This document shows positions 1 through 12,000 of a DNA stretch of 64,000 nt, piece by piece; within the stretch, counting starts at the first letter, position 1, and each line of letters begins with the position of its first letter. The notes under the pieces were generated by a model. It worked only from the letters and a program-made list of their open reading frames with translations. It made no database searches and was not told the DNA's origin. A program made the position numbers and the translations under genes. The stretch is from Micromussa lordhowensis (lineage: Eukaryota; Cnidaria; Anthozoa; Scleractinia; Lobophylliidae), in NCBI GenBank assembly GCA_964020085.1, contig OZ026601.1, positions 36,123,101-36,187,100 of the forward strand. The letters run 5' to 3'.

Positions 1-43
1 GTTAGTAGGAGCCCCAGGTCTGCCTGGAAGTACTGGAAATCCG
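1..43 (+). CDS. Collagen exon 1 (partial), Gly-X-Y
   Basis: The reading frame from position 2 gives LVGAPGLPGSTGNP, followed by donor gtgagt. The exon starts before the window. Confidence 0.9.
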
Positions 44-3000
44 GTGAGTTGGGCTCTACAGTGCTCATGGCGTTCTTACTCTACAACGTAATGTTGGTAC
101 CTTTTTTGTTGGAATGTAGCTCCATTAATTGATTGAACCAGCAATTCTTTTAGCAGCGACATTGGCAAGTGAAATGGCGTATTGTTATCGCAACATGCTG
201 ATGTGATAACCTTTGAATGCTCCCGAGGCCTCATTCATATTATTAACATAACTGCAGGATAATTATTGGCAGCCATTGAAGTTGTCCTCAGAAAAAAAAA
301 ACAACAAAGTCACTCATGACTTACTGACTATCTCCACTATGATCTAGTGTTACTAAATAGATAATACAATCTTTCGTAAACTCTCATGGTTTTGTTAACA
401 AAGCGTTATCTTGCATACCAGGGTTTACGAGGCGAGAGAGGAAAAGATGGACGACCAGGCGAAGTGGTGAGATCTCGTCTATTAATAGTAATGAATAATA
501 AACTACCTTCTGTTATTTTTGTTTTTTTTCAGCGACAGTTTTCATTTACTGCAACAAAGACTCGCTCTGTAGTAGAAGAAATAAATCAAACACGAGTGAC
601 CGTGTTTTACCATATTTTAAACAGAGAAGAGAGTTAAAATACGACGCGCAGCTTTGAGGTGTTTGGAAATGTACTGTCTCGATTGTTTGATATATCTTCT
701 CAATCGAAACTAAGACTAAGGAGAAAACGGAGAAATAAAATAGTAAAAAGATATGCTAATTAAGATCAGATATCCAAACTCCGTCACAGTTACGATTGTT
801 TGAACTTGATTCATTTTTTTACGAGTTTGCGAAATCACTTTCATAGTTTTCCAACAGTCGTCCAAAACCGCTCCAGTTCCAATCACACATGAAAGAAATA
901 AACGATTTAAGAAAATAATGCTAATGTAACATTAGTTCACCAATTTCCTTGCAGGGTAATCGTGGACCTGTCGGAGAGGCTGGGCCTGTTGGAGCACCGG
1001 TAAAATAACTCAAATAAATTAAGCTGCGTGCCGTAAACGATCATTACACCAAATTATCACTGCTTTTGATGCCCGAGTGGCACAGAAGGCCTCGGAGTTC
1101 ATTAGTTTCAGCTATCTGCTAGTGTTGTACTACAATGTTTGGCTTACTTCACCTAAACCTAAACCCATGTGGTGAAGTGATTGTAATGTCTATTACCTGC
1201 TGATAACTTGCATTGTGTCTATAATAAGGCGACAAATGCAAAGAATCGTTGATGTTCTTGTAACATTTTGATATAATTCTATATTATCTTCAGACTTAGG
1301 TGACATACAGGTAGCAGAAATTTAAACACTGTAAGATGGTACATTAGTATTAATATACACGTGAAAATGTAAAACTAAGACGATGCGATCGAGAGAATGG
1401 GCATAATTTCCTACTGGCTTTTAAACCAAAGTTCAAAGATTGAGCTGAACGCTTGATATGGTAAGCTTCTTTGTATAGGAATCTATTACTATAAGAAGCT
1501 TACCATAGGTTCGAGGGAAACAAAATTTGTTATATAGCAAAACAAATGGGTCAAACCGGTGGAAAACAAAAGCAAATTTTATAAAACGCGCTGAGATTCC
1601 AGCGACAACATCAGGCCATCTTCAACTGCACTCTCTGATCACGTGCAGCAGTGGACAACATTTTGCGGGTAACAGTGAACTGTTTCCCGTTTGACGTCAT
1701 AGTTTTAGCAATGTTGCCCACTCATGGCATTGGCGGTAAACAGTTTCATTGTTAGATGTCATGTGACCATGAACCAGCCAATGAATAAAATATAACAAAA
1801 AAGATTATTTTTCGGAAAGGTAAGAGGTGAGGTCGTCAGTGCACTCTACTACAAACATCGTTGATCCGAGGTGATACTGAATGTGGTGTCTGTTGTTGTT
1901 ATTGTGATAGGGCCCTGTGGGACTTGCTGGCGATGATGGGCCACCCGGTGATGATGGAATACCGGTATGTGGCAATCCTTTGTTTTAAGAGTGAACTGTT
2001 GCATTATTTTAATGTGTTAACGCTTCTATTGAATTTCTTTTGAGAACTAATACACTGTATACTTGTTCCAATCCACTATAGGGAGACCTAGGACCTGAAG
2101 GGAAGCGTGGATCAACTGGATCAACTGGAGCACCGGTATGTCTGTCTGTCTGTCAATCAGTTAGTCAGTCATTCAGTCAATCAGTCTGTCCGGGAGTCAG
2201 TCAGTGAGTCAGTTATTCACTCAGTCAATCATTCAGTCTGTTAATCAGTTTGTCTAGGAGTCAGTCATTCAGTCAGTCAGTCAGGCTGTTAATCAGTTTG
2301 TCTGGGAGTCAGTCAGTCAGTCATTCAGTCAGTCAGTCAGTCAGGCTGTTTATCAATTAGTCTGTCTGTCCATCCGTCTGTCTCAGCCAGTCAGTCTGTC
2401 AGTTTGTCCATCTGTCAGTCGGCCAGTTGGCCACTCGGCCAGTCAGCCACTCGACCATTCGGCCATTGGGCCAGTCGACCAGTCGGCTAGTTGGTCAGTC
2501 AGTAAGCCAGGCAGGAAACATGAAAGCAAAATGTGAACAAGGGTGTGGGTGAGAGAACCAACTGTGTAACAAAAATCTAATTCCATAATTCAGATAACAG
2601 AGTCCAAAATCAATATTTAGGCCGCAAATTCAATTATTATTTTTGTTCTTATGTTATAATAGGGTGTCCCAGGACTCTTTGGCCGCTCTGGCAGAGCTGG
2701 CAACAAGGGAGCACCAGTAAGTGATTTCAGTGGAGATTTTTATTATTTTTTTTATTATAATGATAATGATGATGATGATGATGATGATTATTATTATTAA
2801 AAATACCTCCTTTATTCTTTCTCTCTCATTTGCGTCTACAAAAAGCTTTTTCTTGATTATTGTTATTATTATTATCATGGGAGAACTGAATGAACATGTA
2901 CGTTTAACATGTATTCAGTTACAGTAGAGCCCTGTCTTATGGTCACCTCGTTAAAACAGTCACCTCATTATTACGGCCCTATTTTTGTCCCGACGAAACG

Positions 3001-6000
3001 CCCGTACATTTTTCTTGTAAAAAAAGCCCGTTAATGCAGCCATCCCGTTAATATGGCAAACGTCCACATTCTGAAATCCCAATCTGTACACTCCTTTATA
3101 ATTTTACTCCGTTAAGGCGAGGGTAAACATGAATAGGAGTGAAATTTGAAGTAATATTAAAAGGAAATTGTTAGGATTAAGATGGGTTGGAAACACTACC
3201 AGACAGTTGGTAGGGGTCTGTTTGGTGTCCGTCTACTAATTCTTCACTTCAAATTTCAATTTTCCAAATCCATCATATCTTCAACATTTCATATTTTCCT
3301 CAATTTAACCTATTCGTTGAGAAAAAAATATCTCTTTCCCAAAATGCCCAAAAATCCCCCAAAAATTTACACAAAACCGCCAAACTGTGGTTAATGAGAT
3401 AAGCAGAGAGATTTAGTGTCGCTTGAAACGTGACCGAGATATAGGCAGAAAGGCCGTGATAAGCGACCTCAAAACAGCCTTCACGTGTACCCCCCGCCTT
3501 AACACAGCCACTCGAACCAAATACGCATTTATAATTGACCAAATAATAATTGACCTTAGTTTTGAGAAGGATATGTGTAGCCCAGTGTTTTCTCGTTTCG
3601 TTTTTTGTCTCCAGCTATTCCATCTTTCCTGATAAAATTGAATGTACTGATTGAAGTTTCATTTATTTAAAATTGTATCTACACTCTGGATGCTTATTAA
3701 GGAAGATTTGCTTAGAAATGCAGTCGTGATATACTTGTCAAGAGCTCACTTAAATAGACCAGTCATGAAATCTGAGCCTACCCGTTATCACAGTCGTCCC
3801 GTTAATACGGCCAAATTGTCACGACTCGCAGGCATCAACAGACTTCCACTGTACTTCTTATTTATGTTTTATATTTTGCTTATTTTTGTTGAATATGCTT
3901 ACGTAGGGAGGGCGTGGATCTACTGGCCTTCCAGGATCAGATGGAAAAGATGGTCAAACGGTAGGACAACTTTACCATTTGAGAATTTTAAATTACTGTT
4001 TTTCTATTTCGACTGACAATGGATGGATCGAAACTTAGTAGAACCGACCAATGACACTACACGAGTCTTACAGCCAATACCATCATGGCTAAACTGACCA
4101 ATCACTTTCAACGGACCAAACTTAATAACATCCTCCACTGACTAACAATATTCACTTGACTATGAAGATGAATTCCGCTCAGGTTTTCGAAATGGCAGTC
4201 ACCAACAACCCGGACGATCACACAAGACGATCTACAGATACTCCTGGGTTCAAACCATTTACTGTTTTCTATGTTAACTGATAAGTTCTTTTGTTTGTCA
4301 CAAGGGTTCTGATGGAGTACCTGGAAGTCTTGGACCTCCTGGGTTACCTGGACCAAAGGTGCAACTTAATAGATAAATCTCATACAGCCATTGAACTTAC
4401 ATTTTTGCTATTAAGGTCAAGTTTAAACCGTTCAGTATTCCCTTTAACTGATTTTTTTTAATAGTTCAGAACAATTTAAAGTACCCTAAAACTGATTATA
4501 AAATAACCGAGCTACTACACGCGCTATCATTGGTCGAAAGGTGTGTTTAGATAAGAGTATGTAAATACGGTTATGATGTTTTAGATTCGCGCGTATTTTC
4601 TTACAAAAGCAATAGAGCACTTTTTCTGTGTTTGCGTCTCGGGTTTGCATAAGTGTCTGGAATTCTCCCAACCCTCCTCGTGTTTAGATGAGGCTTTGTA
4701 AACATGGAAAAAGTGCTCTATTGCTTAAATGGATTTGGGGGTAGGCATTGATATGGGATCCTGGCAGGGTAGGGTAGGGCTAGGACCTAAGAGGGTATTC
4801 TTTTAAAGACCCCCCCCCCCCACAAAAAAAAAGAAAAAAAAATGATTAAATGATTAAAAATAACAAAGATTACTTACGTTAAAAGAAATCAGTTCAGGTT
4901 GAAGTCATTCTTCACGACCTAAATAAAAATTTGACATACAACATATGTACCATAACCTCTTTCCATTTATTGGCCAAATCTATGTACACATGTATGTCCA
5001 TGTTAGACCATACCAATTCCATGCTTAATACTCGACCTTCAGCATTTGCCATTCTTGATTTGCTTTCAGTAGAAGTAGAAAAGTAAACGAACAAACAGCG
5101 ACTGCCAACCTTAAACCATAACCATCTATCTGTCTCCTAGGGACAAGATGGCAGTGCCGGAATGCCTGGACGACGAGGCAAACAAGGTGAACAGGTGAGG
5201 AGATCTTAGCAAGTCTGCGTGTAAACTACCTTTTCAGTCAAACTCCTGTCTCTTAGAATTGGCTCAGTCCATGGCAACATTACGTTGCTAAGTAGCTTGT
5301 AATCAGTTCTATTACATCCAGCAGGAAAATGAAAAAATCTTTTGGTGACAGATCTTTTAGTGCAGCTGCGCCTACACTGTGGAAGCGCTCCCTGCAAACA
5401 TATCTTTTTAAGTTAGCTTTTAGCCTTTAGCGCTTAAATTACTTTATTATTATTTAATTTAGTTTATGTACGTCTTGAGTATATTTTAGTACTGTAATGC
5501 GCCTCAAGAGTCCTCATGGGTCCGATGAGGATGAGTGAGTGAGTGAATGCGCATTGTATGTATGCTAAAAAGTGCAATATAAATTATCATAACATAGATA
5601 GGACCCTGCGCGCGTTCTGATTGGTCAAAAACCCATGTTTTATCAGAGTATAAAACATAAAAAAAGCGTGTTTTATTGTTTTGCGCGCGTAAAATCTATA
5701 TCATAAAGCAAATGAAGAAGCCTAATCCGTGTATTACACTGTGATAAAACACTCCGGACATTTGAGAACACTCGAGAAATGTAGAAAACACTCGCCTACG
5801 GCTCGTGTTTTCTCGTTCATTGTACAGTAAGCGCGTGCGTGTATTTGAAAAAACACGTTCTAAAAACAAATGGGATATTCTAAAACGCAATTTCTGGAAC
5901 AAATAGAGAAAATCGGCGTAATTTTTTCCAGATGAAATTCACAAATCTGGCATGAAATGTTCTTTTTGGCTATTATTTTGCCAGAGTGGTCAAAGGTTTG

Positions 6001-9000
6001 GCACAATTTCGCATTAACTGCTTAAATTGTGCCACGAAAAACAAAAACGTCAGTTGGTAAGAAATGGGTAACTAACTGAAATCTTTATCAGGACAGGAGC
6101 TTTGAAAACAGCTATGGCGAAAATATCACGAAAAGTTAAGATTTTTGCCAATATCTAGTTGCAAGAATCAACTTAAAACAGGAGGTTTCTGCAACGAAGG
6201 CATCGAACATGGTAAAAAGTAGGACTAAGTGTTCAGTTTTGGTCAAATGGAGTTAAAAGGTAGCTTTCTCCTGGTATGAAACAAGGCTAATTTTGTTAAT
6301 TTTGCCAATTTTGAAAACGATTGGCAAATTTATCGGTAATTGGGGTAATCTCTGTCAACTTTGGAACACCGTGGAGGTATAGGCAGTTGCAACGAGGCAT
6401 AAGGCAAGGTACATGGAAATTTCCATGTACCCTGCAATGAAACATATGGCAGGGAACATGGAAATTTCCATGTACCCCTCAAGCAAACATATCGCAAGGT
6501 ACATGGAAATTTCCATGCACCTTGCAACGAAACATAAGGCAAGATACATGGAAATTTTCATGTACCTTGCAATAAAACACATGGCAAGGTACATGGAAAT
6601 TTCCATGTACCTTGCAATAAAACACATGGCAAGATACATGGAAATTTCCATGTACCTTGCAATAAAACACATGGCAAGGTACATGGAAATTTCCATGTAC
6701 CTTGCAATAAAACACATGGCAAGGTACATGGAAATTTCCATGTACCTTGCAATAAAACACATGGCAAGATACATGGAAATTTCCATGTACCTTGCAATAA
6801 AACACATGGCAAGGTACATGGAAATTTCCATGTACCTTGCAATAAAACACATGGCAAGGTACATTGAAATTTCCATGTACCTTGCAATAAAACACATGGC
6901 AAGGTACATGGAAATTTCCATGTACCTTGCAATAAAACACATGGTAAGGTACATGGAAATTTCCATGTACCTTGCCATATGGTTCATTGCAAGGTACATG
7001 GAAATTTCCATGTACGCTGCTAAGAAAGACAGATAACACAAAGTACAACATCGATCGTCTTATGCGCCTTTGAAACTTATCGCTTTACTCTTTTTTTAAG
7101 ACAAATTTCGAGTACAAATTTTACTGAAAAGATGAGGATTCTGCATTTTGGTATGTTTAAAACGTAACGACTGTTGTTTATTAGTGCAGGAGAAAATTTA
7201 ACATCAGAGTGCTTAATTTTACATGTTCGTGCAAAAGGCATATAAAAAATTAACTTGCTCTTGATAAGAATATATGGTGTTCGTTCTTATCTCCTTCATA
7301 CAACCTTATATATACTTTCTTCTTTTTTCTCGTATAAAAGCAATACAAAAGGCTAATCGAGATTTATCGTCACTCAGTTTCAGTTTAACTTTCTTTTAGT
7401 TTTCCATACGTATCCTTGAGATACTTATACGTCTCATTTGCAAGCTTGTTGTTCTCATTTAACTCGAAATTTACTAACAGAATACACTCTTTTGGCAGTG
7501 TGTCTGTCCATACGTTTCCACCTGGCACTTCCCAAGGTTTCCATTCCGTCTTCCAAGAACCTTTCCAGTACTCTATTTCAAACGAAGACTCGCCCACCGC
7601 GATTACTTTCCCCAAAACAGGAACTTTCTTGTAGCCATGAATATTAACTGCCACAAAAACACCCGGTCTTAAAGCTTCTAAAGGATTAGAAACTCTATTG
7701 ACGCGAGTAGCCAACGCTCGTGGATTCTGGTATCGACCTGTATATACCTGCGGGAAGAAAGTTTCAAAACATCTTACTCCAATGATTGTAGCGAACATCG
7801 TTTGTAATTTTGTTGAGGCTACTGAAACATTGCATCCTCAAGTCAAACCATTAAATGAGAACCAAACATGGGATAGTCGGGGTAGTGGTCACATAATAAT
7901 GAAACTTTTCAAATGAGTCAATGATTTGTAAATTACGTAAACCGAAGCAATCTAGTATTGCAACCAGTTGTTAACTTTACCTCGGGTATTTCAACCACCT
8001 GCCGTGCAACAAGGCTTTCAACTTCGGGCTGAACATTTGCAGGCCTCTGTATATCCGGAGGATGTCTCGAATCGCTCGGCTCATCAGCGGACGCAAGTTG
8101 TCTTTCTTTTATGCGGATTATATCCTCCAAAAGCCAGGTTTTTGGTGGATCTGGTACCTTGAACACAGCTTCTTTGTCACTGAGGAAGTCCATCCACCAT
8201 TTTTGATGGTGCTCTTCAAATGACCTTGAAAGGAAGAACTTTGGGATGTCATCCTTCAGTCTTTTCACGTCAATTTTTTCATCCGATGGAGGAACACAAT
8301 CGGGAAGGCCACGAGGCACTTTGTTTGCCTATTGCACAACATTAAAAAAAGTACTTTTTAACAATGAAGGGAAATTAAAACAGATTTAGTATTCGTCATT
8401 ATAAAATAAACCAAATATTTCGATAGAAAACAAAACGCTCTTCGGCTTTCTGTACATATTGCTACGCCCATCCTGTTGTTCGTAGGGAGGCGTGGTGGCC
8501 TCATGGTTAGTGCGCTCGACTCCGGAGCGAGCGCTCCGGGTTCGAGCCCTGGCCTGGGACATTGCGTTGTGTTCTTAGGCAAGACACTTTACTCTCACGG
8601 TGCCTCTCTCCACCCAGATGTTTAAATGGGTACCGGCGAATTTAATGCTGGGGGTAACCCTGCGATGGACTGGCATCCCATCCAGGGGGGAGTAGAAATA
8701 TTCCTAGTCGCTTCATGCCACGGAAACCGGGATAAGCTCCGGCCTGGTGGGCCACTTGGCTCGTATGCAGACTTTACCTTTACCTTTACCATCCTGTTGT
8801 TCACGGGCCCTTTTGTTTTTCTATAAACGTACAATCGCGCGCTCTCTTTGTGGACAAAAAAGAATATCACGAACGTGGCCGCCTAGGTACAAAGTAACTG
8901 TAAGAAACGAACCTTCAGGATCACCAAGCCCTCATCAGTCAAACCGCTTGGCTTCCACATCTTATCTCTTGACCAATTTTTGTATTTCAAAACGACATCT

Positions 9001-12000
9001 CCTTCAGAATTTTCCTTCAACACAAAGCAGTGGGGGTTGCTAATATTGTGTAATTCTGTTTCTGCGGCGCTTAACCATGAACGGACATCATAAATGACAT
9101 CAACGAACTCTACGTATGGAGAAGGTGTGTACCCCTGTCTCACCGCTGTCATCAGTTCTAAAATTTAAACCATTATCATAGCGTTGTGAAAACTTGAATG
9201 AACTAGGAAAAATATTTGATGAAAGCTTCTCTTAGATAAGTACTTTCTCCTGAATCCTGGTAAGGGGACAAAGATAGCGAAAAGATTACACGTAGCAAGC
9301 AGCATAATAAATCGATATCACGTGCATTCGTAGCAATAATCATGTGGGGAAAAGGTAAAAAAAGTTATTTTTTTTATTAGCAACGGCCTCGCAGTTATGT
9401 CAGCCTTAATTCAATTTCAGTAGGTCACAAATATACCAGTCAAGATTCTGATGTTGTTCTTTGCAATGTTGCCAGCAATCCGACTGAAAATTTGGTCAAT
9501 ATCTTCGTGGGTGTGGCCAGGCATGAGGAAGTTGATTTTCACCTACAATGATGGAAGGATACACGTGTATACGCTTAAGATTATTATGAACAAGAATGCC
9601 GTGTTACATAAGCATATATTTCATGCTAAACATTGATATTAATGTTTACAAGGGCGAAACTGATATGTTTCAGTGGTAAAATATTTTAAATTTTACTGTT
9701 CGATGCGGAAACCAGATACTCCTTTGAAATAACCCACTATAGCGAGAATCTAAATATGCAATAATTGTGTTAGTTGATTACCTTTTTAAACACTTTGTGT
9801 TTAAATGGCCTACTATAGCGAGAATCTTAATATTCAATAATTGTGGTACTTGATTACCTTTTTAAACACTTTGTACTTTATTAAGACTGCAAGGAAGATG
9901 ATGACAAACTGATTCTTGTTTTCTCGCCAGCAGTTATCCATCTGTAAGTAGAGTACATCTGGAATGTATTCCATACGTGACAACGTTCGAAGCAGAACGT
10001 TAATGGTAAAGTTCGAGTCGTGTCCCCACTAGTGAACATCAATAAACGCAAGTACTTCCCTACCGTGGTTGATAACACCTGCAAAAAACAGTTTATCACA
10101 ATTCGCCGTTTATTTCTATGAAACCTTACAAATAAGTTTTATAAACTATAGATAAAGGTCATTATTAAGTCAACTCCGGAGAAAAATTTCCGATCCCACA
10201 AAAAAATAGTCTCCCTCGCAGCCGTTTTTAGTCTAAAAACGGCTAAAAACGGCTGCGAGGGAGAGTAACAAAAAAAATATCAGAAAAAAAACCATTTATT
10301 CCGATAAGCACAGTTGTTTTAAAGGTTCTCGTGAAAGCAATAGGGAATCTATTGTTCCATCCGTTTAGTCCAGCTATCAATATTAGAGAACACTGAATTT
10401 CAACAACGATGCATAGTGGTACAATTAAGAGACCTGTTAAATGCGTTTTCATTCTCCAGGCACTCGCATAAGACTTGGCTTGATGGAGTAGTGCAGGAAT
10501 AAGAAGCTTGTTTTGATCCATTCCATCAATAATGATGCACATGCAATTTTTAGAAGTCACTCCATCTTTAGCTTTCCCTCTATGATAATAGTACTTTTCT
10601 CTTTCTTCCCTGTTAAGCAAACAAATGTATTGAAAAGTTCTGGAATTAACCAAGAAAAGCCCGTGATATCATTGCACGTATTTTTAATTCGAGCATTCCG
10701 ATGATAAGGTTAGAAATTGTACCTCTGTAGATCGTTGTGGTACTTATACAGGTTATCAAAGTACTCTCTCTTAGTCTTGTCCATGGTCTTCTGTTTTTCC
10801 TCTTTTAGGAAAGTACAGATGTCACATTTCGTGAGCCTGTTTACCTGTCAAAAAGCATCAGCAACAAAAATATGTCAGTGAAAAGAAGAGAAGTACTGAC
10901 TGATCATATACAATTTAACATAAAGCCTCAAATGGAAACCAATCCGGGTGTGGCTCTAGCTTTAGTTGACCACTAATAAAGGCCACTCAAAAAGGGACAG
11001 ACAAGCATTAGCTAAAATGATTTTAATGAAGTTATAAACTTTGTCATCGAATGTCTTCTTTCTTGTGTGTGTGTGAAACCTTTAAGAGTGTTTATTTACG
11101 ACTGAAAATAGCGGATTTTGATCTTAGACACCTGAAGTGAGTGCAAAATCCGCGATCTAACACTTTTGAGCGAGACGGCGATCATTATCAATGACATGTT
11201 CACATGGGATTCCCCACCCAGAGCATTAAGTATATTATCGTCCCTCCTTTTACTTATAATGTTAAGAGCGGTTGGGTTTGGTAATAGCTTACCTTCGGGA
11301 TCAACACATCTGGAAAGTCCAAGTTCAGGATACGGCAAAATTGGGAGTAAGAAATAACTTGTTCACCAAGTAGTGTTAAATCATCCTTTAGGTAACCATA
11401 CAGAATTCGATTGTCGAGGTAACTGGGAAGATTGATGGCCAATGTGTCTGGCATTTTATCCCCAATTCTGCTGAATAACATCTGCATCTAAGCTTTTGCC
11501 ACGCACGTCTTGTGTCGTTGCCCCACGGAATTGTACTGATGTTCATTCTCGAAAACAACCAAACCATTCATGAAGCATTTTACGACGTCTTCTAGCCGCT
11601 TGCTGTTGATGCCATAAGCTGCCTGCCATGCGCATCTACAAGTTTTGTAACCACGCACAAAATAAGACACGTCGGATAAATTTCTGTGCAAAATTAATAC
11701 AGAAATAAATAGTAAATAAGTAAATAATTAAATAAATAAATTAATAAATTAATTAATTAGTGCAATAGATCAGTTCATTGAACAAAATTCAGACCAATGG
11801 TTATCGAGTAGTAAGTAGGTCGGAGGGTCTCTCTGTACAGTAACCACAAGCAGGTAATCCAGTTATGCGCATACTCTATAAAAGGTTTTACATACACACA
11901 GACATTTTAGCTGAATTTAGAAATTGATATAAATGATGTCAAACTGGTCCGCTGGTAGCATTGGGCTAATCTAGGTAGATCAGTTATTGAGTAACACAGA

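Noticed and set aside
3651..4016. 121-codon frame overlapping collagen exon 7
   Set aside because: Reads the exon in a non-collagen frame and runs through a Tigger-like repeat.
6396..7035. CRISPR-like look of regular palindromic repeats
   Set aside because: Spacers are short and themselves repeated, the genome is an intron-bearing eukaryote, and the unit is a minisatellite.
6355..7051. Long open frames on both strands (up to 228 codons) repeating MARYMEISMYLAIKH-like units
   Set aside because: Produced by a 45-bp palindromic minisatellite without stop codons; open in several frames on both strands and no start context or splice structure.
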